DNA of 64,000 nt from Caprella mutica (GCA_947561585.1 CANNZV010002544.1:1-64000), one strand, 5' to 3'; shown: positions 39,701 to 47,862, counted from the first letter of the stretch. A program made the numbers and translations. Notes: generated by a model not told the origin, from the sequence alone.

Positions 39701-42457
39701 TATTCAAAAGTGTCTCAAAATGTCTATCAAAATACATTAATTAATGTGCACAAAATGCATTAATTGTGCACAAAATGCATTAATTGTGCACAAAATGCAT
39801 TAATTGTGTACAAAATGCATTAATTGTGTACAAAGTGCATTAATTGTGTACAAAATGCATTAATTGTGTACAAAGTGCATTAATTGTGTACAAAATGCAT
39901 TAATTGTTCACAAAATGCATTAATTGTGTACAAAATGCATCAATTGTGCACAAAGTGCATTAATTGTGCACAAAATGCATTAATTGTGCACAAAATGCAT
40001 TAATTGTGCACAAAATGCATTAATTGTGCACAAAATGCATTAATTGTTCACAAAATGCATTAATTGTGTACAAAATGCATCAATTGTGCACAAAGTGCAT
40101 TAATTGTGCACAAAATGCATTAATTGTGCACAAAATGCATTAATTGTGCACAAAATGCATTAATTGTGCACAAAATGCATTAATTGTGCACAAAACTCTT
40201 CTTTCATTAATAGGAAAATGGATCTTGTTTTTGTAATTTCTATTTGAAGTTTAAATAGTAAAACAATGCAGTTGGTTTGAATTGACCCTTGAATAATTAA
40301 TGACAATATTTTCCAACTCTTAATTTAAAATGTTACATTGTTCTATCTTGTGATTTTTTTAGAAGTAGCTAACAATATTTCCAAACTATCGTTACTGTTC
40401 ATTGTTTTCATCACCACAATGTTTTTTCAGACTTCCACTGCGACTGAAGACATAACTGTGAAAGTCACTAAAATACCAGGTGATGTCATCCTGGAAAAGC
40501 CTGTGCCTCTTGAGCTTCAATTTACTAATAACAGGTGAGGCGGCTGAAATATCTTAGTCAATAGCATAACTTTGAGTGTTATTACCTTCGCAGAATGCGG
40601 GAAGGTCATATTTTCATCTGACTTTTTATATTTATTTATTTATCATCTTGTTATTCGCTTAACTGAAAAAGTGTTCAGCCAAACTGCATGAAATTTAGTG
40701 AAACGATTGGTTCATGTCCAGTGACCTGCTGCTAGAATTTTGGGAGCGATCCGGTCCAAGGTCATGGTCATTTGTAACTCAATAACTCCAAAAGTATTCG
40801 ATCAAATTGTCTGAAATTTGATGGGACGATTGGCCAATGTCCAGGAACGATCTGGTAGAATTTTGGAAGTGATTCAATCAAAGGTCAAGGTCATTTATAA
40901 CTCGATAACTCAAAAACTATTGTACCATATTTCATGAAACTTGGTGGGACGATTGGTTATCATCCAGTTAGCAGTTTATCAAATTTCGGGAGAGAACGGA
41001 CAAAGCGGAGGCGAAGGTATGCGCTCTACCGAGTTCACATAATCTAGTTTTTTCTGTGTCACTTTGAACATCCAGAGTAACTCATTGAATGGTTCCAAAC
41101 ATTTAAACTGTTATAAAGTAGGCTTTGTTAGAATAGGGTAAGAAGTAGACACTTGTGTACCTACAATGTAGGTAGCTACACTAATACTTGGTAACTTTCA
41201 TTTATGATACGCGAGTAGCTACTATTTATTTCATTCTTTCGCATTTCAAACTTTTCCAAATCATTTACCTTAGCTATCTAATACAACAATTAGCTAGCTA
41301 AGTCATAAATAATACTGACTAAATAGCTACATTCCTTTAATACTAGATTACTAGTATGTCCGTCCCATGGGGCTCTACCCTGAAGCTGTCTGTGGTGAAT
41401 GGAAAAAAAAGGGGGGTGGCGTCCTTTGTGCCCCAACTGTTGTAATTTGGATTCTTCTTTTTCATTTTTACCATGTTTATCTTTTTTTTAACGCTACTTA
41501 CAGTTTTTTAGAGGATAGTGCTAGGTTTATGCTCTTCAACTAAGGTCTTCGATTTTTGTATTAGGTAGACTTCATTTACTACCACCTCTTCATGTTCCTC
41601 TTCCATCCGTGAATGCAGCCACCGGTGCTTGTGTCAGTTTTCGGGGTAGTATTTTTCATGGGGCACTCTCCTTTCTGACTGCTTCTTCCAGTTCCTTGTA
41701 TTTAATTTCCTTTTGACGTCAGCAATATAGCCTTTGGTCTTACTTAATACTAATATAAATTAACATAATTATTTTCTTTATTTTTTCTAGTTCCCGCACT
41801 CTTCAGTTCCGGTTGGAGTTTCTGAAGGGGTCAGACACAGGTAGTGGGTGTGAGTGGCACTGTGCCATCACGAGGACCATGGCACCCATACCTGCACACC
41901 AAAAGACAGTCCTTAGTCTCACACTAATACCTCTCAAACTTGGTATTCAGGTAATAATTCAAATAGCAACTACAAGTAGTAATATGTATGAAAATAGGTT
42001 ACTTGGTATTTAATCTCCTGAAACTTGGTATGCGTATACAAATATCTGTGATGCCAATTAACTGCTTTTCACCTTTGAATATTATCTGTGTGTTACGTTT
42101 CACCAAAATTGACTAGAAAGAAAGTAACTTGTGTATAATAGTATGAAGAGGTAGTGTTGGTTTTGAGTTATTGGACGGTTCCACATTTTCGGACACGTAT
42201 GAATAATATTTAATATTTATACTTTTTTGTGCGTGTCCGAAAATGTGGAACCGCCCGATAACTCGTAACTTATCTACATAGCTATAACGCTATTTCTTTT
42301 TCAGAATATCTGCGGCATCAGATTGCGAGATCTGGCCAATCCACAGTACATCATGGAGGTGACTAAGTTAGGGCAGCTCTATGTCAACTCCACTTGCTAC
42401 TCTGATGTCAAAGAACACCAATTGACTGAACAATTAGCACAGTTGCAAGTAGCTTGA
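25541..42457 (+). CDS. TRAPPC13: trafficking protein particle complex subunit 13, 11 exons
   Basis: Exons: 25541-25580, 35830-35998, 36511-36595, 36755-36894, 37634-37751, 38405-38504, 38936-39004, 39465-39652, 40431-40534, 41791-41950, 42305-42457. All phases close, giving 441 residues against about 417 in human. The first exon encodes 13 residues, and its last base plus TG of exon 2 makes Val of the conserved LKVMRLTRP. Other family landmarks are [53 protein letters not shown] and IGKLDIVWR followed by GRLQTSQ. TRAPPC13 is a subunit of the metazoan TRAPPIII tethering complex, which acts as a Rab1 exchange factor at the Golgi and in autophagy. The subunit is built of beta-rich domains with no catalytic residues. 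Odd points: a 9.9-kb retrotransposon in intron 1, and tandem arrays that duplicate the exon 4 donor and exon 6 acceptor. Confidence 0.95.
25778..26215 (-). repeat. element 2, 3' LTR (left copy)
   Basis: This 438-bp direct repeat of 35240-35677 starts TGTGACGTAC and ends TTTACTACA. In the sense of the element it is the downstream LTR. The frames open here are shared by both LTRs and are not taken as genes. Confidence 0.95.
26216..26231 (-). promoter_or_regulatory. element 2 polypurine tract
   Basis: On the minus strand CGGAAGGGGGGAGCAA runs directly into the 3' LTR. Confidence 0.75.
26232..27155. other. element 2, AT-rich region between ORF3 and LTR
   Basis: Poly(A) and poly(T) runs, with no coding signal on either strand. 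This may be the 3' untranslated region of the element. Confidence 0.5.
27156..27476 (-). CDS. element 2 ORF3: small membrane protein, unknown
   Basis: This 106-residue ORF lies about 0.8 kb downstream of pol, where env-like or accessory ORFs sit in some LTR elements. It starts MGQTQS, which fits an N-myristoylation consensus (Gly2 with a small residue at position 6). A hydrophobic stretch at about residues 47-66 ([20 protein letters not shown]) could span a membrane, followed by a Lys/Glu-rich tail. No signal peptide, glycosylation-rich ectodomain or furin-type site is visible, so it is not a recognisable envelope protein. A spliced subgenomic RNA would probably be needed to express it. Function unknown. 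Confidence 0.55.
   Translation of the reverse strand: MGQTQSNFDLNSVVELIQKSSSMNKAHLEQTIKNMGSTKYDLIPDLFSDILVLILTLLVVMILVCGYHQSKKIKSEEDMKMYEIRNLRSKMATEAFNQIKRNTPLD
27477..28278. other. element 2, spacer between pol and ORF3
   Basis: It includes a run of 20 or more T preceded by (TA)n near 27750 and otherwise AT-rich sequence. No ORF is supported. The acceptor for an ORF3 subgenomic RNA might lie here. Confidence 0.4.
28279..32583 (-). CDS. pol: element 2 Pol polyprotein (PR-RT-RH-INT)
   Basis: A 1434-residue open frame on the minus strand. Landmarks in order: aspartic protease with LIDSG and VILGRDVL; reverse transcriptase with PVIDFRSLN and the catalytic FIDD of FIDDILIFS; RNase H with [19 protein letters not shown] and ADTLSRL; an HHCC integrase finger; and the integrase core with [16 protein letters not shown] and NGICERNN. 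The first codon of the listed span is GTG. The same frame stays open upstream into the end of gag, in the -1 register, so a -1 frameshift Gag-Pol fusion is more likely than independent initiation. There is a long poorly conserved region between protease and RT. No internal stop. Confidence 0.93.
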   Translation of the reverse strand: MYESELNMNKLDPVHVKFNSKGKSSLNTSYECKNKFDLLKEEELSVEDKKTSETYITVQLVKNKDELSGLMDCHYTIKGTSKPTIILHSKEFDWEALIDSGSERTILNSRNFNYKASHEDIIKSNVTIKGINGRSEVKGEVKFELMSKSHKKTVNALLINNSSLPYDVILGRDVLTNAQIDFDKKILKLGEEKIPFMEKRRIATKELLSTDCLISELVLTSNRSKRRTLIRQINERTNSRSSIAKVRVKPQQKGQTEVMKSGVNTKTRNKKREKNGNVHINSQVVEANSVQILYGFVKNNEAGSYIIAKRSFNSGLVIAETLIKIEDTKKEGDKVSICPVFVMNPTDSDIILRDNMIVGKLQTYEEEVEVNIATISECLNNRTHKSRLGNVLSDEKPKPFERNVTPELIYEKSKVHAVGINGEPLVTTHGNRDMKCKISRDGSADRSRDSTLSADVENNSQTVPSAPRRLVNADISCGMSEYEDKMTQLLNDFRDVITIKDEKIGTTSICKHTIILKDPNIVINKMPYRIPHKFQEQLEEVNRSMLKEGTIEPSMSEYNFPVIVVHKKNGEIRPVIDFRSLNKCVHIQGFPLPRVDDMLGSLGGSKIFSSLDLRSAFHQVELSEESKKLTAFAVNGKKFQFTKLPFGYVNSPKVFQAIMTKALSNVLGKLCFVFIDDILIFSRSYEQHLKDIGQVLMNLRDAHLRLKLEKCEFFKHEINFLGHRVTTEGIRCIQNEKLREASRPTDVKQLQRFLGLANYFRKFVPKFSQKADPLYRLLRKDTKFDWTDECETSFINLKNILTSDTVLAHPNYSRPFYLFTDSSNIGVGAALLQPDSTKSKTLRPIAYFSKSLNSTQKRYSTTKQEFLAIHLALKEFQYLCLGYPITILTDHKPLCAFFGNKLPLDTALARWAIEASTYDCTIKYFEGKRNVVADTLSRLTPLTEETIDDCELLTPSNESCNSIENYIATTRSRAKLNVPQIINDNDNDSETDSENEQESDTSKLYKINKEKPFLNYMPKQEDITWTLNRLKTAQSNDFACKEIMDILQKKQLGTSRNIAEFFILDGILYRHRKIDTRAASIVNYVIPNEMINLVINSIHFNTHCGLAHTLFQFRLKYYHFQERSVIESFIKRCDVCKILKGSLDTPIKLMSAPVANTPFETVSFDFIGPFITTDTNNKYILSITCMLTRYNELHAVADKSTNTVIDCLSKTFSRCGYPKTLMSDCAKEFKSNAIRTFSEIHQIYKCEVLPYSAYSNGICERNNQKINKLLRFYVATVDHNKWDMFLDIVQNTINNQVNMTLKDSPAYALFGRDTSPNIQAENLDSIYNLDTSESIVKVKARQALFIQDQIRANIINQSNKRIIYHNKTRKDKIIQIGDRVLIRNHQKTHKLQLNWIGPGTVLQVKKNKAIIKLGHQTITSNINYLTKLENFTTN
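32640..33701 (-). CDS. gag: element 2 Gag
   Basis: 353 residues from ATG at 33701. A single classical CCHC zinc knuckle ([14 protein letters not shown]) lies near the C terminus, preceded by an Arg/His/Pro-rich stretch, as expected for a nucleocapsid. The upstream part is helical and polar, fitting a capsid. The stop is followed at once by pol in the -1 frame. Confidence 0.88.
   Translation of the reverse strand: MAVELTQAQLQEIIKSRSTTIINSDSLPIFRGRRRPEDPAFEEKNTFRQHLSLLNNHISSLGDKDDAEKKKILFRSADCKLGDFQITVNNVVNGKTFKDSTYQEICTVLEDIYVQKDSKDIYSVCHELYTNKLKDETTAPSDILSTLEKIGEVTDFILNDDTMNAQFPVRTATESDESFTRKLKNHAKDLMNTSMYLTILGPQINPSIIKGVIEGPFKTTANLLSATTKKIRSLPHDKKILIPKKNFNDTETFLIEKPEGESQGNFHEDMLEDTETYYTYDIRNRGTAGRYASRSRYKHNPTGRAYVHNTNITHPTPTPHSRSGTIKCYRCNKLGHIGRECRAQQAKDFRKNM
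33686..33916 (-). CDS. element 2 small Lys/Pro/Ser-rich ORF before gag
   Basis: A 76-residue ORF with an ATG at 33916 overlaps the first 16 bases of gag in another frame. It begins acidic ([13 protein letters not shown]) and continues as repeats of PPKS and SPKT encoded by purine-pyrimidine strand-asymmetric repeats. It could be a leader peptide, a frameshifted N-terminal extension of Gag or a chance ORF over a G-rich tract. No known domain. Confidence 0.3.
   Translation of the reverse strand: MPTSEDEAINEEPVELRSGRRTKPRVQKTKQPKTPKSPPNSPPKSPPKSPPKTSPKTSPKTSPKKIPKKPPKWRLN
33933..35221 (-). other. element 2 leader region
   Basis: About 1.3 kb between the primer site and gag with no large ORF. 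It contains the 18-bp tandem array at 34560-34696. Retrotransposon leaders usually carry packaging and dimerisation signals; nothing specific can be read here. Confidence 0.5.
34560..34696. repeat. 18-bp tandem array in element 2 leader
   Basis: About seven to eight copies of TGAATGATCACTGAATGT, each with a TGATCA palindrome. It lies between the primer site and gag. Confidence 0.9.
35222..35238 (-). promoter_or_regulatory. element 2 primer binding site
   Basis: On the minus strand TGGTGGCCAGTATGGTG starts one base after the 5' LTR, complementary to a tRNA ending in CACCA. The tRNA species is not determined. Confidence 0.65.
35240..35677 (-). repeat. element 2, 5' LTR (right copy)
   Basis: The 438-bp copy of 25778-26215. 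In element orientation this LTR would drive transcription leftward, antisense to TRAPPC13. TTAT follows at 35678. Confidence 0.95.
36875..37391 (+). repeat. 43-44 bp tandem array that includes the TRAPPC13 exon 4 end and its splice donor
   Basis: Twelve copies start at 36875, 36918, 36961, 37004, 37047, 37091, 37134, 37177, 37220, 37264, 37308 and 37351. The first 20 bases of copy 1 are the last coding bases of exon 4 (K-E-I-G-T-H) and the next six are its donor GTAAGC. Every copy repeats this donor unchanged. Copies beginning 37047, 37220 and 37264 have an extra C (TTAGTC). Confidence 0.97.
38299..38404 (+). repeat. 22-bp degenerate array carrying splice acceptors before TRAPPC13 exon 6
   Basis: TTTCAG acceptor-like ends occur at 38316, 38338 and 38360, spaced 22 bp, before the acceptor I chose at 38404. 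The unit resembles GTTTCAGTTCATTTCTCACC. The first bases after the true acceptor (TTCA) match the unit, so the array probably grew from the intron-exon junction. Confidence 0.75.
38735..38850 (-). repeat. dispersed repeat family R, copy 3, TRAPPC13 intron 6
   Basis: A partial reverse-orientation copy: CACCTCTTCATTTTCCTCTT and ATGGAGTAGCTTTTCTGCAT match the complement of 16960-17230. Confidence 0.55.
39744..40194 (+). repeat. 20-bp tandem array in TRAPPC13 intron 8
   Basis: About 22 copies of TGTGCACAAAATGCATTAAT with a few variants (GTGTACA, GTTCACA, AAAGTGC, GCATCAAT). Each unit has the palindromes GTGCAC and ATGCAT. The order of variants repeats in the middle, suggesting multi-unit duplication. 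Confidence 0.97.
40588..41045. repeat. MITE-like repeat with internal direct repeats, TRAPPC13 intron 9
   Basis: Ends resemble inverted repeats (TTACCTTCGCAGAATGCGGG and GCGGAGGCGAAGGTATGCGC). Between them, a unit of about 110 bp with AAGGTCATTTGTAACTCAAT and GGGACGATTGG occurs about three times in diverged form. Non-coding. Confidence 0.6.
41370..41660 (-). repeat. dispersed repeat family R, copy 4, TRAPPC13 intron 9
   Basis: A reverse-orientation copy: TTTAACGCTACTTACAGTTT, TAGAGGATAGTGCTAGG and GAATGCAGCCACCGGTGC correspond to the complement of 17090-17290. Its outer part also resembles 53580-53680. Confidence 0.65.
42165..42275. repeat. foldback element, GTTCCACATTTTC family, copy 2, TRAPPC13 intron 10
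   Basis: Arms of about 45 bp (GAGTTATTGGACGGTTCCAC and its near complement) include CGGACACG/CGTGTCCG at their inner ends and a 20-30 bp AT loop. In RNA this would form a long hairpin directly before exon 11. Confidence 0.8.
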
Positions 42458-42690
42458 GTCTTTAATCTAAAGCAAGATTATATTGCGTGACACGTGACGT
42501 CACAGTCTCCCTCTCCACGACCGTTGGTTCAAAGGAAACCTTCAATTTAATATGAAAAACTATAAATAGCTCGAGAATGCTTTCACCATCTAAAGTTATC
42601 TTTTCGTGTTTTTGGATTGTATAAATTTAGTTTGTTGTATGAAATATTTTATTTATCTAGATATCTTGGATATAACTATCTATGATAAAG

Positions 42691-42836
42691 TAGAACTCCT
42701 CTATAGTGAATGTAGAGTGCTGAATAAGGAACTATCCAGTATAATGAACAAATTTTCTTTAGTTGTTATAGCATTTGTTTACTATATGGGGTAGTTCTCT
42801 TACTTATGACTCTACATTCACTATAGAGGAGTTCTA
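42691..42836. mobile_element. pogo-like MITE (CTCCTCTATAGTGAATGTAG family)
   Basis: Arms TAGAACTCCTCTATAGTGAA and its exact complement bound an element of about 146 bp. The termini, AGTAGAACTCCTCTATA, resemble those of pogo/Tigger-type elements. A larger relative is at 45513-46337. Confidence 0.7.
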
Positions 42837-43836
42837 CTGTATAGGAAGATAATTATCTACTTTTGGTAATGTATATCTTTCACAGGAATTATTGTCTTTT
42901 CTGCTATTTACGAGTCTGCCTCCCTATTTGTATGTTTAGTTTTTCCTGTCTTATACACAAAGAATGGTGTAACTAACTGTATATGATATATCTTTTTCTT
43001 GCCATTCTATGTTAATTACCATCATTTTCAACTTATGATTACCAATCTGCGGCTGGAAAGACGTGTGTGATGAAAAAATTTTTTTGTAAATATTTTATAC
43101 TCTAATGAATTTAGAGTTCTTATAGTTGAGCTATCCATTTATTTTTATATTTATTTATATTAGTTGAAGTTATTTGTCTAGGGTAACTTGAATCTACCAA
43201 TGTGTTTTGTACATATGAATTATATATTGACATTTAGTTTAATTCTTCGTATGTTTATGTTTTTAAATGATATTCTGCAATATTTAAATTTTCAGTTTAA
43301 AAATAAGAATGGTTTGAATTCTATAATATATTAAGTCTCTTTTCCATGAACGATTAAATTGTCAAAATAAAAATAAGACCTTTAGATCACTTTTTATTTA
43401 AATTTATTAAAAAGGTTGGTATCTAGTAGTAAACCATATTTGAATAAAATTTTATAAAATAAATGAGCCTTTATTTAATTCTAGTTATATTTTGAATTTT
43501 ATTAATTTAGTCACTATAGCTAGACATGAAATTATTGACTTTGACCTTTTATTAGCTACTAGAACTAGTAAGCAGTCCATTTGACTATGTGAAATATCAA
43601 TTAAATTGATTTTATAGTTTAGGATTGCATCACTTTGAAACAGACTGACAAAATATAGAAATAACATGTTTTAAAATGCCCCATGCAACAGTTCTTGCCG
43701 TTTGCAAAACTTCTTAACTGATGAAATTAATTTGAAATGCATGGTATTTATAATTAATTACCCTTATAATGTAGGACACAGAAAAGCGATATCAAGGGAG
43801 GGATTTTAAATTATATAATTACATTTTAAATTACAG

Positions 43837-44016
43837 GAAATGAAAGACCAACTGACTGACTTTCTTGACACATTATTACCACTAGAAATAAAGGACTTCC
43901 TATCACAGATTCCGTATTATGTAACTATGTGTTTTAAAAAGCGCCATCTGGATTTGAAAGCGGGAACTGAAGCAACAGCATATGATGTCGATCAAAATAT
44001 TGAAAGTTTGTGCTAA
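43837..44016 (+). CDS. possible orphan exon (59 codons then stop)
   Basis: After AAATTACAG the frame starting GAAATGAAAGACC stays open for 59 codons to TAA. The first half encodes an amphipathic acidic-hydrophobic stretch (LTDFLDTLLPLEIKDFLSQI). The second half runs into a dispersed repeat also present at about 55200 (GCGCCATCTGGAT..AAAGCGGGA), which argues against a functional end. No upstream exon was found. It could be a coding fragment or chance. Confidence 0.2.
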   Translation, partial: EMKDQLTDFLDTLLPLEIKDFLSQIPYYVTMCFKKRHLDLKAGTEATAYDVDQNIESLC

Positions 44017-44933
44017 GGCAGAAGTTATACACTTACACTGGATTAACAGAAAAGTTATTCTGAAATCTATTCCTTTTTTTAAATATTGAAAGCTAGTTAC
44101 AATATGGCGGAAGCATTTGAAACGATATATGAACTAATGTGTTCAAGCTTTGAAAATGAACTGCAAAAGAAAATATAAAAACACTAAATCCTTTATAGTT
44201 ACAACTGCCCTCTACAATTACAAAGACAATTGAAAAATATAAAATGAATCGATCAATTTCCAATCATTCTACAAAGGCGAGTTTCGAGAAAAAAAATTTA
44301 TAAATAATTTTTGTTTTGAATGCACATTATTGTCCTAAATCCATAAAAAAAATAAGAAGTAGAATGAACCAATTTTGAAGGAACAAAAAAATGTAAACAG
44401 TAAACACCACATATAGACTGTACCTACTAAAAAGAATACCATTAAATATTCCAAAACATTAACATATAAGAATACTGCAATAAATTGACTAGAATGGTTT
44501 CTATGTTATGGGATGAATGATACAGTTGTTGAGATGGTTAGTTGTAGGCTATTACAGTACTGGCAAGAGTTGTGAATTATATATGCAATGGATGAGGTAG
44601 AACTATGCATAAAAACGAAGTAAAATGAAATAAATAAACTGTATTTACTATGTACCATTCATTATCACATTTCCCTAGTGAAACTAAACCTAGTTTGTTA
44701 TAGACTCTTGCATATAAACTTGAATAGCTATACATTATATTAATATGAGCCTAGTAGAAATCTTAAAGATACATTATCTGTAACATGCATGTAAAATATC
44801 AATATATTAAATTCAAAATAAAAGTTATATTTGATGCATCATTTCAAGAATATTTAGTTTCATTATAATTATCATTTAGAATGAAAGATATACCACATCT
44901 ATTTAGTGAAACCTATTGGAATTAGAACATTTG

Positions 44934-46540
44934 CTATCTAGATTCTCTTACGTTAGATACTACATCATTAGATACATCATTATCATTAAATACTACAGTA
45001 TTAGGTATAACATCATTAGATACTACATCATCATTTACTACATCATTAGATACTACATCATCATTTACTCCATTAAATACTACATCATCACTAGATATAA
45101 CATCGTCATCATTTACTACATCATCACTTACTCCTTCATCAGATACTACTACATCATCACTTACTGCTACATCATCACTTACTCCTTCATCAGATACTAC
45201 TACATCATCACTTACTACATCACTAGGTACTAGAGTCATAGAGTCACTAGCATTCACTCTTCCCTTCACCTTATAATAGATGTAAGAAAAGAGGAGGAAC
45301 ACAATATGAAGAAATACAAACCCAATAATGAAAATGACAACAGGATTGACTATTTTCAGGAATATTGTATATGGTGATGGCACGACTTTCACAACCTGCA
45401 ACAATACGATTATTATTAAATGAAGAAAATAATTTAAATTGAAATAAATTGGGTATTATAACAATATATTAACAAAGAATGTATGTAACTGTAGAATGAA
45501 TGAATTTTAATACAGTAGAACTCCTCTATAAAGAAATCCTGTATAGTGAATGTAGTGTCCTGAGTAAAGAAGAAGCCTCTATAGCAGTGGTTCTTAAACA
45601 GGGGTGCGCGGCACCCCTTTGGGGCATGGATTGTTTATAGGGGGTGCATGAGATGACTGTTGTTTATAAGTTCTGTTCTTGCTATTAATATCATTCAGAA
45701 ATCAGAATATACATGAAGTGTATTTTTCTCAAAATATTACGATGTGAGGTAGTTATAAAAGTATACAAATTTTCTGATACAAACACCTAATTTCTGATAT
45801 AAACATAATTGTTTCATTGAGGCTTTCGATAATTTTTTTTTATATCTTTGAGTGTGGGATTTCCAGTTTTGTGTGGCTGTAACTTTAATTCATTCCGTAC
45901 TTTAATTTAACACAATATACTGCATTATTATCACAAATTATATGGTTTTCTTTAATTTCTAATGGATTTTAATTTTCCTTACCTAAAAAAATATTTTTAC
46001 ATTATGTAGATAAAACTATAATTTTCCTTACTTTTTCAATATCCATATTAAATTCTCAAATCACAGTAACCGATTATATTCTAATTGTAGCTTTTCAATC
46101 TATTTCAATGCAAAACAGTGCCAGGGGGTGCAGGAGAACAGCAAGGGGTTCGCGAGAAAAATACTTTAAGAACCAATGCTCTATAGTGAATAAATTCTTT
46201 AGTCTGCCATTGATGGTCATTAGATATAGAAAACCGATGGCCATTTTATGGCAGACTGCAGAAATTATTTTCACTATAGAAGCTAGCTATTTCCTTACCA
46301 GGACTATACATGATTTCATTATAGAGGAGTTTGACTGTGTAGCTTAAATGCTAAAATACTCACCTTAACAATTAACATGAGAAGGAATTGAATGACTCGA
46401 GAGCTTAGTTTCACAACTGTCGACAGGACCTTCCTATTAAGTTTAACGGTGACGGAGAGGCCTGAGCAGAGTAGCTCTGTGATTTCATTGCTGCTGCAGA
46501 AGGGCCAGTCCAAGTGATTGGAGTCTATGGGGCCTTCCAT
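44934..46540 (-). CDS. small membrane protein with acidic Asp/Val/Ser repeat tail, 2 exons
   Basis: Model: exons 46540-46364 and 45395-44934, phase 0, 212 residues. The ATG at 46540 has a good context (ACCAATGG). Donor AAG-GTGAGT and acceptor TTGTTGCAG are strong. Residues about 45-60 are an amphipathic hydrophobic stretch. A long hydrophobic segment at about 76-99 (VNPVVIFIIGFVFLHIVFLL) is a clear membrane span, followed by a basic YKVKGR stop-transfer. Residues about 115-205 are degenerate repeats of SDDVV and NDDVV encoded by a tandem repeat. No signal peptide is obvious, so the short basic loop would face the cytosol in an N-out, or hairpin, arrangement. I do not recognise the family. A start further upstream remains possible, as the sequence before the ATG looks like an acceptor (CCAATTAG). 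Its intron holds nested MITEs. Confidence 0.6.
45513..46337. mobile_element. pogo-like MITE, interrupted by a hAT MITE
   Basis: Outer ends CAGTAGAACTCCTCTATA and TATAGAGGAGTTTGACTG are inverted copies, flanked on the left by TA. Removing 45585-46178 and one CTCTATAG leaves an element of about 220 bp with TATAGTGAATGTAG blocks as in 42691-42836. Confidence 0.7.
45585..46178. mobile_element. hAT-type non-autonomous element
   Basis: The 594-bp element has termini CAGTGGTTCTTAAA and the complement of CATTGGTTCTTAAA, with G-rich subterminal GGGGTGC motifs at both ends. It is flanked by the 8-bp duplication CTCTATAG at 45577-45584 and 46179-46186, the size made by hAT transposases. No transposase ORF. 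It sits inside the pogo-like MITE, so it is the younger insertion. Confidence 0.9.
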
Positions 46541-47606
46541 TGGTCCTAATTGGAATTAAAATAAAATTAGTATGAATGTCATGAAGCAAATTTAAGAATA
46601 AAATAAATGTAAACACTACTAAACAGACAAATGTTATCTTGAGTTCACAATTCATTTTTTCTATAACTTCAATCAGTAGCAACATTAAATAATGTCTTTA
46701 CAATTTTACATACCAAATGTGCCAAAGGAATTGTAAATAACTGTTCATTAACTATTTCATGATCTAAAGCATTTAGATGATTCAACGTATAGTAAATCTG
46801 ATTTGTTGAAAGTTACTGTTTATAATAGTGTACAGTGTTGTCAAAATGACTATTTATAATATGTATATTAGGGACAATTATAAGTTGAATGTAAGTAATT
46901 AATAATTTCAAAGGATAATTATCCATTTATAACTCATGTGTAAATTTACTAAATTACAATTTATAATTTAAATATGTTGTAACTGTCATTTAATTGGTTC
47001 CAAAATATAAAATATGTTCCATTTTGTGACCTTGTCAGGAAACTTATTCTGAATTAGTGCAATTTCTCACTATATTTACAGTATTTGTTTAGATAATAAT
47101 TTTGAAAAAAAAGACAGCTATATTATCTGTTTCATGGAGTAGGTAGTTCATTTTAGCTAGATACACAACTTTTTAGAATTGTAAGTGTTATTATTGTAAT
47201 TAAGCTTAATTCTGAAATAACTGTCACAAACTCGCCATTAAAATGATGCGGCAAGTTTGGACATGCTTTATTCCGGTCTGAAAAGTAAAGCAGGATTTGT
47301 GGATTAATCTTGCACCCAAGCCAGTCTGCAAAGTGTATCAAATCTGTCACCAAGATTTCATATTTCAGGACAATTAGTCTCCAAAAAATTTCAAATTTGT
47401 CTCCAAAATGACCAAATTTCTTCAAAATGTCTCTAATAATAACATGTAAACATAGGAATTAATTAGAAAATAGTCACCAAGATCTTGTCTTGATGAATTT
47501 ACCCTCAAATGTAGTCTCCAAAGATCTTTGGCGACATGGACGCGCTTTGCAGACTGGCACCCAAGTCCTATTTAATTCCTATGTTCCCATGTAGTTCCTG
47601 CAGATT
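46541..47606. other. upstream of the membrane-protein gene; repeat fragments
   Basis: The promoter or 5' UTR of the minus-strand gene should lie here or further right. At 47210-47460 sequence shared with the arms of 23025-24355 appears (ACTGTCACAAACTCGCCAT). No exon was supported. Confidence 0.4.
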
Positions 47607-47862
47607 GCCAGTCTGTATTTGGTGCAAAAAATTCCACTGACTTTTTTAAAAAGCAGAAAATATCCACCATAAATTTCCAGTAATTTGGCTGATCCACCAA
47701 CATTTTACCCATATTTCCACCGAAAATTAATGGTAACATAGGAATAAATAGCTAAAAATCCACCGAGTACCGACTTTACCAGAATATTAAATAATTTATA
47801 TTCAAAGGGAAAAAAATTCCACCGACATGTTGGTGGAATTTACCACAAAATACAGACTGGCC
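47607..47862. mobile_element. MITE of the CCAGTCTGTATTTGGTGC family, copy 2
   Basis: The ends GCCAGTCTGTATTTGGTGC and TACCACAAAATACAGACTGG are inverted. Internal sequence matches 23467-24070, which is longer. It abuts the next copy head to tail at 47860. Confidence 0.7.

Larger units (their letters stand above)
42458..44933. other. TRAPPC13 3' flank; no gene firmly supported
   Basis: AATAAA-type signals occur near 43367 and 43445. A MITE lies at 42691-42836 and an unassigned possible exon at 43837-44016. The remainder is AT-rich without exons I can support. Confidence 0.45.

Noticed and set aside
36875..40194. Tandem arrays considered as CRISPR
   Set aside because: The units are contiguous with no unique spacers, and the context is a eukaryotic intron.
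44916..45233. 105-residue plus-strand ORF rich in Tyr and Ile
   Set aside because: It is the reverse reading of the tandem repeat that codes the acidic tail of the minus-strand protein. Low complexity, and the minus frame has splice support.
45585..46178. Possible exon around 46108-46347
   Set aside because: The open frame spans the right end of the hAT element, its duplication and the pogo-like MITE, so it is chimeric repeat DNA.
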